Notes under the pieces: generated by a model
The model's database searches: none
Seen by the model: only the letters and a program-made list of their open reading frames with translations
What the model was told of the DNA's origin: nothing
NCBI RefSeq assembly: GCF_964186585.1
Contig: NZ_OZ075067.1
Coordinates: 2,914,001-2,978,000 of the forward strand
Direction: 5' to 3'
DNA: 64,000 nucleotides
Source of the DNA: Microbacterium sp. MM2322
Lineage (GTDB): Bacteria; Actinomycetota; Actinomycetes; Actinomycetales; Microbacteriaceae
Made by a program: the position numbers and the translations under genes
In this document: in pieces, positions 51,872-60,365 of the stretch
Layout of the letters: every line of letters begins with the position of its first letter
Numbering within the stretch: position 1 is the first letter of the stretch

Positions 51872-53135
51872 CGCCCTCCTCGGTGTCGTAGACGAAGACC
51901 TCGACCGATTCGGCCTGACTGAACTCGGCCAGGCGCTGCCGCACGGCATCCATCCGCGGATCGGACGAATCGTCGAGCATCTCTGCGGTTTCGGTGTACG
52001 CGTCCATCTGGTGGGAGTCGAGCCACGGCCAGGGGTTGACGTTCCGCTCGACGACCATGCTCCCCGTCGCGCCGATGGAAGCGTCGTGTCCTCCCGCGGC
52101 CAGGAGCGGCACGAAGTCATCGCTGTGACGGAAGTCCACTTGGAGCGTGTCGGCACCCACGTCCGCCTGCACGGGGTTCCCGAAACCGACGAGCATCGGC
52201 ACCTCGTACTCCTCTTCGAGTGCGAGGCGGCTTGCGATCATGGCCCCCTGCGAATGACCGCTGACCATGACGGAATCGCCCGGCTTCGCGCCTGCCTTGT
52301 CGAGGGCGATGCGCGCGGACTCGTAAGACGACGACGCGGCCCCGAGGTACAGCGGCAGATTCGAGGCCATGCTGAAAGCCCCGTCGTCGTCCTTGTCCCG
52401 TGTCCCCGAGACGTAGAGCGCGAACCGCTGATGACCGTCGGGCATCGTGTACCGCTCGACCCGGATGTCGCCGGGACGCTCCGTGGACGGCTGACGCCTG
52501 GCAAGGGCAGCCATCGAGTCGGGCGCCGTGCCCTCTCGGAACGTGATCAGCCGGACCGTCGGCGTCCTGGGCGTTCCGACGAGTCTGCTGCCGTCAGGAA
52601 TCGCCCCCTTCCCCGCGGACCGGATCGCGTGCGCTCCCGCGCCGTACAGACCCAACACCGAACCGCCGAGTGGGGCGACCAGAATACCCGCCCAGGCCAG
52701 CTCGCCGCCCACCGTCGCGAACGGGTTGGGGGCATCGGCGAGCGCCTGTTCCGCGAGCTCGGCGGCTTCGGGAGAGGACGCCTCGAGCTCCTCGATGCGT
52801 CGGGCCAGGAGCACTGCATCGCGTCGATCCTCCGCGTCGCCCGCGGCCGCAGCGACCTGGCGAGCCTGCAACTCGACGAGCTCATACGCCGTGGCGGTGT
52901 CGCGGAGGGCCGTGACGAGCATCCCACCCTGCTCGCAGATCGTCGTCGCGACGGTGACCGGGTGCGCCGCAGTGCCTCCGATCATCGTGATACCGAGCAG
53001 CTGATCGACCTGCTTCAGCGTCGCGCGGAGGGTCTCCGCTTCGGCGACCGCCAGGTCCGCCCGGGCGGCGGCGTGACGCAGTGTCTCGGTGTCGACGGCG
53101 ACGACGCGCCCGCTCCGGATCTCGAGGTCGCCCAC
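51843..53135 (-). CDS. alpha/beta hydrolase with N-terminal helical domain (lipase-like)
   Basis: The product has 430 residues. The first 150 or so are helical (LRHAAARADLAVAEAETLRATLKQ and later LARRIEELEASSPEAAELAEQAL). A short hydrophobic hinge precedes the hydrolase domain with the nucleophile VSGHSQGAMI at about 295 and Asp/His in DDFVPLLAAGGH. It lacks a signal peptide. With the WXG-like gene starting the same transcript, it looks like a substrate of a type VII-type export route, though that is inference. GTG follows the upstream TGA directly. Confidence 0.72.
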   Translation of the reverse strand: MGDLEIRSGRVVAVDTETLRHAAARADLAVAEAETLRATLKQVDQLLGITMIGGTAAHPVTVATTICEQGGMLVTALRDTATAYELVELQARQVAAAAGDAEDRRDAVLLARRIEELEASSPEAAELAEQALADAPNPFATVGGELAWAGILVAPLGGSVLGLYGAGAHAIRSAGKGAIPDGSRLVGTPRTPTVRLITFREGTAPDSMAALARRQPSTERPGDIRVERYTMPDGHQRFALYVSGTRDKDDDGAFSMASNLPLYLGAASSSYESARIALDKAGAKPGDSVMVSGHSQGAMIASRLALEEEYEVPMLVGFGNPVQADVGADTLQVDFRHSDDFVPLLAAGGHDASIGATGSMVVERNVNPWPWLDSHQMDAYTETAEMLDDSSDPRMDAVRQRLAEFSQAESVEVFVYDTEEGVTPSSADAG

Positions 53136-53429
53136 TCACCCCACCGCCTGCATCCATTGGCGATCGCGCTGCGTCTGATCGATCACCGACGGGATCGTCG
53201 TCGTCAGGCGGACGATCTCGCTCTCCCAGGCCGAGACCGCGGCGCGGAACGCGTCAGCGGCGGATGCGCTCCAATCGACGACCGGCGCCAGCCGGCGGAC
53301 GTCGTCGAGCAGCCGCAGGGCCTGTCCATCGGCGGCGCGCAGGAGAGCAAGCGCCTGATCGAGGGTGGCAAGGCGCTCCTCGAGGGGAGCGCCCCAGAGA
53401 TAGGGGGATGGCGCAACGACATCGGACAT
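53136..53429 (-). CDS. small helical WXG-like protein
   Basis: The 97-residue, all-helical protein has DWSASAADAFRAAVSAWESE at the centre, resembling the turn of WXG100 proteins (Trp plus spaced Ala/Phe) but not the exact WxG. It has no signal peptide. CACCCT ends six bases before the ATG. It directly precedes the lipase-like gene and probably dimerises with that protein's helical N terminus. Confidence 0.65.
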   Translation of the reverse strand: MSDVVAPSPYLWGAPLEERLATLDQALALLRAADGQALRLLDDVRRLAPVVDWSASAADAFRAAVSAWESEIVRLTTTIPSVIDQTQRDRQWMQAVG

Positions 53430-53542
53430 GCGTCGAGGGTGGCCCGCGGCATCCGCTTCTGAACGGCGTCGGGGAAGGGCAGTGGATGCCGCGCGCGGCC
53501 TCCGGTCTGTGCAGAAGGCCTTTCGATCAGCACAATGGAGGA

Positions 53543-54043
53543 GTGCCCGCGCCCGATGATGCTTTTCGCGTGGTTTTCGTGTGCACCGGGAACATCTGCC
53601 GCTCCCCGATGGCGGAGGTCGTGTTCCGGTGGTTCGCCGATCAGGCGGGACTCGGCGACCACGTCGTCTCGACGAGCGCCGGCACGGGCGAATGGCACGT
53701 GGGCGAGCGCGCCGACAGCCGCACCGTCGACGCTCTCAACCGGCGCGGCTACGACGGGACCCGCCACCGGGCGAAGCAGTTCTCCCGCGAGGACTTCGAC
53801 AGCAACGACCTCGTCATCGCCCTCGACCGATCGCACGAGCGGATCCTCTCGGAGTGGGCGCGGAGCCCCGCCGACGTCGACAAGCTCGCGCTGCTGTTGA
53901 GCTTCGACTCGCGCGGCGACGGCGTGCTCGACGTGCCCGACCCCTACTACGGGGGGCCCGCGATGTTCGACGAGGTGCTCGGTATGATCGAGAGCGCCAG
54001 CCGGGCCCTGTTCCGGCAGCTCGAACCCGCGCTTCGCCGGTGA
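53543..54043 (+). CDS. low-molecular-weight protein-tyrosine phosphatase
   Basis: The 166-residue enzyme has the CX5R loop C14-T-G-N-I-C-R20 with following Ser, and the acid in VPDPYYGG. The two tyrosines flanking DPYY are typical. It removes phosphate from tyrosine or acts on capsule kinases. GTG with CACAAT ending six bases before it (53531-53536). It ends at the start of the purB control region. Confidence 0.93.
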   Translation: MPAPDDAFRVVFVCTGNICRSPMAEVVFRWFADQAGLGDHVVSTSAGTGEWHVGERADSRTVDALNRRGYDGTRHRAKQFSREDFDSNDLVIALDRSHERILSEWARSPADVDKLALLLSFDSRGDGVLDVPDPYYGGPAMFDEVLGMIESASRALFRQLEPALRR

Positions 54044-54069
54044 GCGCATCCCCCACCGAACGGAGTCGC

Positions 54070-55452
54070 GTGTCCTCCCTGCCCTCGATGTCGCTGAGCC
54101 CCCTCGACGGGCGCTACGCCCCCGCTGTCGCCCCCCTCGCCGAGTACCTCTCGGAGGCCGGCCTCAACCGGGCCCGCGTCGAGGTCGAGGTCGAGTGGAT
54201 CGTCGCGCTCACCGACCGCGGCCTGTTCGGGTCGTCGGCGCTGACCGACGCGCAGAAGGAGTCGCTCCGCGCGCTCTACCGCGACTTCGGGGCTGAGGAG
54301 ATCGGCTGGCTCGCCGAGAAGGAAGCCGTCACCCGCCACGACGTCAAGGCGATCGAGTACCTCGTGCGCGACCGGCTCTCGACGCTCGGTCTCGATGCCA
54401 TCGCCGAGCTCACGCACTTCGCCTGCACGAGCGAGGACATCAACTCCGCCTCGTACGCCCTCACGGTGCAGCGCGCCGTCGAGCGCGTCTGGCTGCCGAA
54501 GCTGCAGTCCGTGATCGCCTCGCTGACGGCCCTGGCCGACGAGCACCGGGATGCCGTCATGCTGTCGCGCACGCACGGGCAGCCCGCGACGCCCTCGACG
54601 ATGGGCAAGGAGCTCGCCGTCTTCGCGTGGCGCCTGCAGCGCGTCGCCGATCAGATCGCCGGCGGCGACTACCTCGCCAAGTTCTCGGGCGCGACCGGCA
54701 CCTGGTCGGCGCACCTCGCCGCCGAGCCCGACGTCGACTGGCGCGCGCTGTCGCGCGAGTTCATCGAGGGTCTCGGCATCGGCTTCAACGAGCTGACGAC
54801 GCAGATCGAATCGCACGACTGGCAGGTCGAGCTCTACGACCGCGCGCGGCACGCGGGCGGCATCCTCCACAACCTCGCGACGGACGTCTGGACCTACATC
54901 TCGATGGGCTTCTTCGCCCAGATCCCCGTCGCCGGGGCCACCGGATCGTCGACGATGCCGCACAAGATCAATCCGATCCGCTTCGAGAACGCGGAGGCGA
55001 ATCTCGAGATCGCGGGCGGCCTGTTCGCGACGCTGGCGGCGACCCTCGTGACGTCGCGTCAGCAGCGCGACCTCACCGACTCGACGACGCAGCGCAACAT
55101 CGGCGTCGCGTTCGGGCACTCGCTGCTCGCCCTCGACAACCTGCTGCGCGGACTGACGGAGATCTCGCTTTCACGCGGCGTGCTGCTGGCCGACCTCGAC
55201 GCGAACTGGGAGGTCCTCGCCGAGGCGATCCAGACCGTCGTCCGCGCCGAGATCGTCGCGGGTCGCTCGCAGATCACCGACCCCTACGCGCTGCTGAAGG
55301 ACCTCACGCGCGGCCGCCGCGTCGGTGCACCGGAGCTCGCCGAGTTCGTGCAGGGTCTCGACATCGGGGATGCCGCGAAGCAGCGCCTGCTCGCGCTCAC
55401 CCCCGCCGGCTACGCGGGGCTCGCCGACCGACTGGTCGACCTGCTCGGCTGA
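54070..55452 (+). CDS. purB: adenylosuccinate lyase
   Basis: The 460-residue fumarase-superfamily enzyme of purine synthesis cleaves SAICAR and adenylosuccinate. It has LSPLDGRYAP, the catalytic-His segment SRTHGQPATPSTMG and the flexible signature loop TGSSTMPHKINPIRFEN. The GTG at 54070 has CGGAG at a good distance; an in-frame GTG at 54040, overlapping the phosphatase stop, and an ATG at 54088 are alternatives. Length is that of the PurB subclass found in actinobacteria and enterics. Confidence 0.94.
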   Translation: MSSLPSMSLSPLDGRYAPAVAPLAEYLSEAGLNRARVEVEVEWIVALTDRGLFGSSALTDAQKESLRALYRDFGAEEIGWLAEKEAVTRHDVKAIEYLVRDRLSTLGLDAIAELTHFACTSEDINSASYALTVQRAVERVWLPKLQSVIASLTALADEHRDAVMLSRTHGQPATPSTMGKELAVFAWRLQRVADQIAGGDYLAKFSGATGTWSAHLAAEPDVDWRALSREFIEGLGIGFNELTTQIESHDWQVELYDRARHAGGILHNLATDVWTYISMGFFAQIPVAGATGSSTMPHKINPIRFENAEANLEIAGGLFATLAATLVTSRQQRDLTDSTTQRNIGVAFGHSLLALDNLLRGLTEISLSRGVLLADLDANWEVLAEAIQTVVRAEIVAGRSQITDPYALLKDLTRGRRVGAPELAEFVQGLDIGDAAKQRLLALTPAGYAGLADRLVDLLG

Positions 55453-55524
55453 GCGGGGGCGCGCCGCGGGCGTGCGGCGTGCGGCGTGCGATGCCTTCTC
55501 GCGACCGGGATGCCGCGAGTCGGG

Positions 55525-55887
55525 TCAGTGGCCGGGCGGCGGGGCGTGGCCGCGACCGGCGCCACCCTCGGCCGCGTCGGCGGGGGTCTCGTCCTCCGGG
55601 TCGAGCAGCAGGCCACGATCGACGGGCCGCGCGACCTTCGCCGGGTCGACGGCGAGCAGCGACAGCGCCATGATCACGAGCGTCGCGATGAACGTGATCC
55701 CCGCGACGATGGCCGCCACGACCCAGGCGCGGAGATGCTGATCGACGGTGCTGCCCGGCCGCTGGTCCTGCAGGACGCCCATCGACACGAGGGTGACGAC
55801 ACCGGCGAACACCGCCGCGAGCAGTGCGAAGCCCAGCAGATGGACGGGACGCATCAGGTCGCGACGGGTGGGGTTCTTCTCGCTCAT
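55525..55887 (-). CDS. small two-helix membrane protein
   Basis: The product has 120 residues with hydrophobic helices at about 15-38 and 55-78, and a proline/acidic C-terminal tail. No family is recognised. Its ATG overlaps the stop of the upstream membrane gene (ATGA), so they are translated together and are likely partners. Confidence 0.7.
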   Translation of the reverse strand: MSEKNPTRRDLMRPVHLLGFALLAAVFAGVVTLVSMGVLQDQRPGSTVDQHLRAWVVAAIVAGITFIATLVIMALSLLAVDPAKVARPVDRGLLLDPEDETPADAAEGGAGRGHAPPPGH

Positions 55888-56525
55888 GCGTGGCCTCCAG
55901 CGGCATCCGTGTCGACCGTCTCGACGGCAGTGGCCGTCTCGGGTCGGGGCGAGAACGCCGCGATACCCAGGTATACGGCGACGATCGCCGCATAGCCGCC
56001 CAGCACGCCGACGCCGATCGTGATGCCGGTCAGGGTGAAGGACCGACGCGCCTGGTCGATGTAGTACTCGAGCAGGTAGTCGCGAGGGATGAAGGCCAGG
56101 GCGATGCCGAGGATCACCGTGAGGCCGCCGACGAACACCGCCTCGCGCGCGGCGGGATTGCCCCGACGCCGTCCGACGATCCCGATCGCGAGTTCCGCGA
56201 CGCCCGTGACGAGGGCCCAGACGAGGACCGTCGTGAAGAAGCCGTCGTCGGTGCGGAGCGGGGGGAAGCTCGCGATCATGCCCGCGACGACCGTGAGGAT
56301 GCCGAGGAGCACCACCTGCCACCGGTCGCCCGCCGGGAACACGAGCCACGCCGACAGCAGCAGAACCAGGGCGGTCGCGATGGCGAAGCCGCTGAACACC
56401 GACATCCCGACCTGCGCCGAGTGATCGACGGAGAACGTGATCATGATCGCCGCCAGCGCCGCGAAGAGGGCGCGACCCATCTGCAGGTGTCGCACCTCGA
56501 AGGAGCGGGGGGCAGCGTCAGACAC
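55884..56525 (-). CDS. HdeD/DUF308-like multi-helix membrane protein
   Basis: The product has 213 residues with six hydrophobic segments in three pairs (for example GRALFAALAAIMITFSVD and GMSVFSGFAIATALVLLLSAWLVF, then VLLGILTVVAGMIASFP). This pattern matches the HdeD/DUF308 family. The role is unknown; HdeD of enterics is linked to acid resistance. GTG at 56525 is the likely start, with GTG at 56543 as an alternative. A TAAACT -10 element lies at 56564-56569 on the minus strand. Confidence 0.7.
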   Translation of the reverse strand: MSDAAPRSFEVRHLQMGRALFAALAAIMITFSVDHSAQVGMSVFSGFAIATALVLLLSAWLVFPAGDRWQVVLLGILTVVAGMIASFPPLRTDDGFFTTVLVWALVTGVAELAIGIVGRRRGNPAAREAVFVGGLTVILGIALAFIPRDYLLEYYIDQARRSFTLTGITIGVGVLGGYAAIVAVYLGIAAFSPRPETATAVETVDTDAAGGHA

Positions 56526-56621
56526 AGGCGTGTTTCTCACAGACAGGAACGGGGATGCCCCCAGTTTAGGTCGTTCGCCTGGGCTCGTCCTCCGCGGGCC
56601 GGGATGCGGTTGACTGGGCGC

Positions 56622-57758
56622 ATGTCCTCGCCTCGCCGCAGTGCCGCTTCGATCGCCGGGGCGGGCGTCGCCGCGGTCCTCCTCCTGAGTGGGTGCTCGG
56701 CACCGGAAGATCCCGCCGCCGAGTCGCCGACCCCGTCGCGGACGCCCTCCGCGAGCCCGACGCCGACACCCACCGCCACGCCGACGCCGACCCCGGTGCC
56801 GAAGACGCCGCGGACGGTCGCGAGCGGACTCGACGCGCCCTGGTCGATGGCGGTGCTCGACGAGACCGTCTTCGTCAGCGAGCGCGACACCGCCCGCATC
56901 CTCGAAGTGGCTCCGGACGGCGCGACCCGCGTCGTCGACACCGTCGCCGGAGTGGTGCACAGCGACGAGGGCGGGCTGCTCGGGCTCGCGACCGACGGTG
57001 ATGCGCTCTACGTCTACTCGACAGCCCGGAGCGGCAACCGGGTGGAGCGGTATGCCCTCTCGGGCGCGGCAGGGTCGTACGGCCTCGGCGAGCCGACGCC
57101 GGTGATCGACGGGATGCCGTCCGGAACCCACCACAACGGCGGTCGCATCGCGTTCGGCCCCGACGGGATGCTCTACATCGCGAACGGCGACACGAGTGAT
57201 GAGCCGGCCTCGCAGGACTCCGGATCGCTCGCGGGAAAGATCCTGCGCATCGCGCCCGACGGCTCAGTGCCTGCCGACAACCCCGACCCGACGTCGCCGG
57301 TCTACAGCCTCGGGCACCGCAACGTGCAGGGCTTCGCGTGGGCGCAGGACGGCACCATGTTCGCGAGTGAGTTCGGTCGCAACTACCGCGACGAGCTCAA
57401 CGTCATCGAACCGGGCGGCAACTACGGCTGGCCGTACGTGGAAGGCACCGGCGGCGAGGATGACGGGTTCATCGACCCCGTCCAGACCTGGTCGACGGAT
57501 GCCGCCAGCCCCAGCGGCATCGCGATCGTCGACGACACGATCCTGATCGCGAACCTCCGCGGCCGGGTGCTGCGCGCAGTGCCCGTGGCCGACCCGTCGT
57601 CGTCGACGGAGCTGTACGCCGGCGAGTACGGCCGGCTCCGCGACGTCACGGTCGGGCCGGACGGGACGCTGTTCGTCCTCACGAACAACACCGACGGACG
57701 CGGCTCACCGCAGCAGGGCGACGACCGGATCGTCAGTCTCGCGGTGCCGCAGCCCTGA
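56622..57758 (+). CDS. PQQ-dependent sugar dehydrogenase-like lipoprotein
   Basis: The product has 378 residues with lipobox LLLSGC, then a proline/threonine linker and a six-bladed beta-propeller of the soluble glucose/aldose dehydrogenase family. Landmarks are LDAPWSMA, DEGGLLGLA, HHNGGRIAFGPDGMLYIANGD, LGHRNVQGFAW and GGNYGWPYVEG. It would oxidise sugars outside the membrane using PQQ, if the cofactor is available; no PQQ biosynthesis genes are here. Its last 26 bases overlap the convergent DUF1801 gene. Confidence 0.88.
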   Translation: MSSPRRSAASIAGAGVAAVLLLSGCSAPEDPAAESPTPSRTPSASPTPTPTATPTPTPVPKTPRTVASGLDAPWSMAVLDETVFVSERDTARILEVAPDGATRVVDTVAGVVHSDEGGLLGLATDGDALYVYSTARSGNRVERYALSGAAGSYGLGEPTPVIDGMPSGTHHNGGRIAFGPDGMLYIANGDTSDEPASQDSGSLAGKILRIAPDGSVPADNPDPTSPVYSLGHRNVQGFAWAQDGTMFASEFGRNYRDELNVIEPGGNYGWPYVEGTGGEDDGFIDPVQTWSTDAASPSGIAIVDDTILIANLRGRVLRAVPVADPSSSTELYAGEYGRLRDVTVGPDGTLFVLTNNTDGRGSPQQGDDRIVSLAVPQP

Positions 57759-58185
57759 CGAGTTCGCGGATGCGCTGCTCCACGGCATCCGTCATGTCGA
57801 TCACGGCGAACGAGACGGGCCACATCGGACCGTCGTCGAGCTGTGCCGTCTCGTCGAAGCTGACCGTGCCGTAACGCGTCGAGAACTTGGATGCCGGCTG
57901 GTAGAAGACGACGACCTTGCCGTCCTTCGCGTAGGCCGGGAACCCGTAGAACGTCTTGGGGTTCAGGTGGGGCGCCTCTTCGAGCACGATGACGTGGACC
58001 CGCTCGCCGATGAGGCGGTCGGTGCCCTCGAGCGCGGCGATGGCGTCGAGGCAGGCCTGGTTCTCCTTCTCGATCTTCGCGAGCCCCTTGAGCCCCTTCA
58101 TCGACTTGAGCTCGTCGGCGCGCTGCTTCATCGCGGCTTTTTCGGCGTCGGTGAAGCCTGCGCCCTCGCTGGTCTTGCCTGCCAT
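57733..58185 (-). CDS. DUF1801/YdhG-type protein
   Basis: The product has 150 residues with an N-terminal charged helical region (DAEKAAMKQRADELKSMKGLK), the ALEGTDRLIGERVHVIVLEEAPHLNPKTFYGFPAY segment and the C-terminal RIRELVRAA helix that mark DUF1801. Some members were named iron chaperones (frataxin-like fold); function here is open. Ribosome site GGAAGGAA precedes the ATG. Its end overlaps the propeller gene. Confidence 0.85.
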   Translation of the reverse strand: MAGKTSEGAGFTDAEKAAMKQRADELKSMKGLKGLAKIEKENQACLDAIAALEGTDRLIGERVHVIVLEEAPHLNPKTFYGFPAYAKDGKVVVFYQPASKFSTRYGTVSFDETAQLDDGPMWPVSFAVIDMTDAVEQRIRELVRAAAPRD

Positions 58186-58259
58186 GGTGTGGTTCCTTCC
58201 GGTTGTGATGCCGATGTTGCCAGGTGCCGGGGCGCGCGGCGAGGGGGGTTCGTCGGGTT

Positions 58260-58314
58260 CCAGGGACGCGACGTGTCGTTCGGAGTTGCTCGAGGCGACA
58301 CGTGGCGTCCCTGG
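58260..58314. repeat. long hairpin repeat, unit 1
   Basis: Nineteen-base arms (58260-58278 with 58296-58314) pair except for one G:G position. The loop is 17 bases. The left arm recurs with one change at 58334 in unit 2. Confidence 0.8.
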
Positions 58315-58333
58315 AGCGGAAGCCGGCTCGGTT

Positions 58334-58388
58334 CCAGGGACGCGAAGTGTCGCCCGGCGTGGACGCGAGCGGCATGTCGCGTCCCCGG
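58334..58388. repeat. long hairpin repeat, unit 2
   Basis: The left arm repeats 21 of 22 bases of unit 1's left arm. Its stem (58334-58345 with 58377-58388) has one mismatch in twelve. Together units 1 and 2 fill most of the gap before the DUF2332 gene end. Confidence 0.75.
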
Positions 58389-58394
58389 AGCGGA

Positions 58395-59387
58395 TCACAG
58401 GGCGCGGTAGCTGCGGCCGTGCGGATGCGTCAGCGCCACCGGCTCGCCGTCGACCGCGAGGACGAAACGGTGCCGCTCCGCCGGCGGCACGACGCCCTCG
58501 AACTCGGGGAACACCCCGAGCCCCTCGTTCGAGAGCCAGACCGCATCCGTGTCGACCATGGTGCGTCGGAAGCGCTCGCGGTCCTCGGGACTGAGGTAGG
58601 CGAGCACCGCGGTGTGGAACACGACGAGCGTCGCGTCAGCGGGGGCGGATGCCGCGGCATCCGCGATCAGGTCGTTGAGGTCGCCGGCGCGGATCGGAGC
58701 GGGAGCGGATGCCGCCACTGCGGCGGCGGCGCGCAGCCGGGTGCGCCGGTCGTCGTGCTCGGGCCACACGAGCGCGTCGAGCCACGCGAGCGTCTCGGGG
58801 TCGGCGGGGTCGAGCGGGTTCAGATCGATGCCGCCGCGCCAGACCACCTCGGGCAGGCGCGTGGGTGGCGCGGCGTTCTCGATTCGGCACTCGATGACGA
58901 CGTCGGTCGGGGTCGCCGGGTCGAGCGCGGTGACGGTGCCGTCGTCGTCGGTGTAGCGGTACGCGTAGCGGTCGGGGTAGAGGCAGAGTCCCGCAGAGGC
59001 ACCGACTTCGAGGAGAGCGAGCGGGCCCGGTACGCGGGCCAGCTGGGGCAGGAGCACGGCGCAGCGGGCGGCCTCGTTCGTCTGCGTCGCGTGCGTGAGG
59101 GCGATGTCGCGGATGCGCGGCCACTGCGCGATCGCCTCACGACGGGCATCCGTCCACGGCGCGACCGGCACGCCCGCGACGCGCATCGCGGCGAAGACGA
59201 GGTTCGCCTGCCGCTTGGCGCGCGGGAGCTCGTCGATCAGCTCGAGCATCTCGGCGTCATCCGCGACCCCGAGCGCCCAGTCCTCGTACGCCGCGGACGA
59301 GCCGCGAGCCTCGAGTGCGCCGAAGGTGCGGTAGTGCCGCGCCGTCGGGGAGTCGGACGCGACGCCCCACGACGGAAGGTCTGTCAT
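58395..59387 (-). CDS. DUF2332 family protein
   Basis: The product has 330 residues. It has HYRTFGALEARGSSAAYEDWALGVADD at the N terminus, a Rossmann-like core with LLEVGASAGLCLYPDRYAYRY and a WLSNEG segment near the C terminus. The GASAGL glycine motif suggests an S-adenosylmethionine-type fold, but the family has no proven activity. TACGCT ends six bases before the ATG, fixing the start. It lies between two repeats. Confidence 0.85.
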   Translation of the reverse strand: MTDLPSWGVASDSPTARHYRTFGALEARGSSAAYEDWALGVADDAEMLELIDELPRAKRQANLVFAAMRVAGVPVAPWTDARREAIAQWPRIRDIALTHATQTNEAARCAVLLPQLARVPGPLALLEVGASAGLCLYPDRYAYRYTDDDGTVTALDPATPTDVVIECRIENAAPPTRLPEVVWRGGIDLNPLDPADPETLAWLDALVWPEHDDRRTRLRAAAAVAASAPAPIRAGDLNDLIADAAASAPADATLVVFHTAVLAYLSPEDRERFRRTMVDTDAVWLSNEGLGVFPEFEGVVPPAERHRFVLAVDGEPVALTHPHGRSYRAL

Positions 59388-59410
59388 GGGGTGAGCGTAG
59401 TGCGGCGGCG

Positions 59411-59486
59411 CGGATTCGGAGATGTGCCGCGGATTCGGATGCGTCAGCGCTTGCGCGTCCGAATCCGGCGCTGCTCTCCGAATCCG
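59411..59486. repeat. nested palindromic repeat, copy B
   Basis: Same geometry as copy A at 24525-24600. The inner arms (59430-59439 with 59458-59467) and the outer arms (extending to 59409-59421 with 59476-59488) are perfect. CGGATTCGGA occurs four times. About 64 of 76 positions equal copy A; differences lie only in the spacers and loop. Confidence 0.85.
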
Positions 59487-59538
59487 CGAGGGATGTGGGA
59501 TGCCGCTGGGTGAGCGGCGGCGCGGGGCGCGACCCGGC

Positions 59539-60336
59539 CTACTCGGCGAGGAACGCGAGCGCGGCCTCGCGGAACGCGCGGGAGCCGGGCGCATTGAAGT
59601 GGTGGCGGTCGGGGATCTCCACGAAGTGTCCCTGCGGGGTCGCCGCGGCGAGTGAGCGGGAGCCCTCGATGATGCCGTCCTTCGTTCCCGTCGCGAAGAG
59701 CACCGGCTGGGCGGGTGCCTTGCCGGGGTCGGGATCGACGGTGCCGGTCGCGCGCATGCCGCGGGCGATCGCCAGCAGGGCGCGCAGGTCGTTGCCGGGC
59801 ACGCGCTCGGTGAGGGAGATGTAGTTGTGGGTCACGGCATCCGTCACCGGGGTGCCCTCGTCGACGTAGGCCTGCACCTGATCGAGGTCGAGGCGTCCGA
59901 GCGGCACTCCGTCGGGCACGCCGCCCAGGACGACGCGCGGGATGCGGGGTTCCAGGTCGCGGGCGACCTCCCACCCGACGCGCGCGCCGAGGGAGTATCC
60001 GACGTACAGCGCTTCGTCGACGAGGTAGGTGTCGAGCACCGCCTCGACGTCGGTGACCATCGTGCGGAGGGCGTAGGCCTCGGCCACGTGGGGCTTGTCG
60101 CTCGCGCCGTGACCGCGCTGGTCGACAGCGAGCACGCGGTATCCGGCGCGCAGCAGGTCACGCACCCACCCGGTGTTGACCCAGTTGTCGCGCGCGCTCG
60201 AGGCGAACCCGTGCACGAGGAGCACCGTCGGGGCATCCGCCGGTCCCCACTCGTACGTCGCGATCCGGTACCCGTCGCCGACCATGACGAACTGCGGATC
60301 GGGAGTCTCGGTGAGCGCGGGGAAGACGGTGGTCAT
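59539..60336 (-). CDS. alpha/beta hydrolase
   Basis: This 265-residue protein has the oxyanion motif LVHGFASSARDN, AVDQRGHGASDKP, the nucleophile motif VGYSLGARV, the acid in FATGTKDGII and the His in PDRHHF. These are the signatures of epoxide-hydrolase/haloperoxidase-like family members. No signal peptide. CACAAT ends six bases before the ATG. The substrate is unknown. Confidence 0.88.
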   Translation of the reverse strand: MTTVFPALTETPDPQFVMVGDGYRIATYEWGPADAPTVLLVHGFASSARDNWVNTGWVRDLLRAGYRVLAVDQRGHGASDKPHVAEAYALRTMVTDVEAVLDTYLVDEALYVGYSLGARVGWEVARDLEPRIPRVVLGGVPDGVPLGRLDLDQVQAYVDEGTPVTDAVTHNYISLTERVPGNDLRALLAIARGMRATGTVDPDPGKAPAQPVLFATGTKDGIIEGSRSLAAATPQGHFVEIPDRHHFNAPGSRAFREAALAFLAE

Positions 60337-60365
60337 CCCCCGATTGTGCACCCCTCAGGTTCCTC

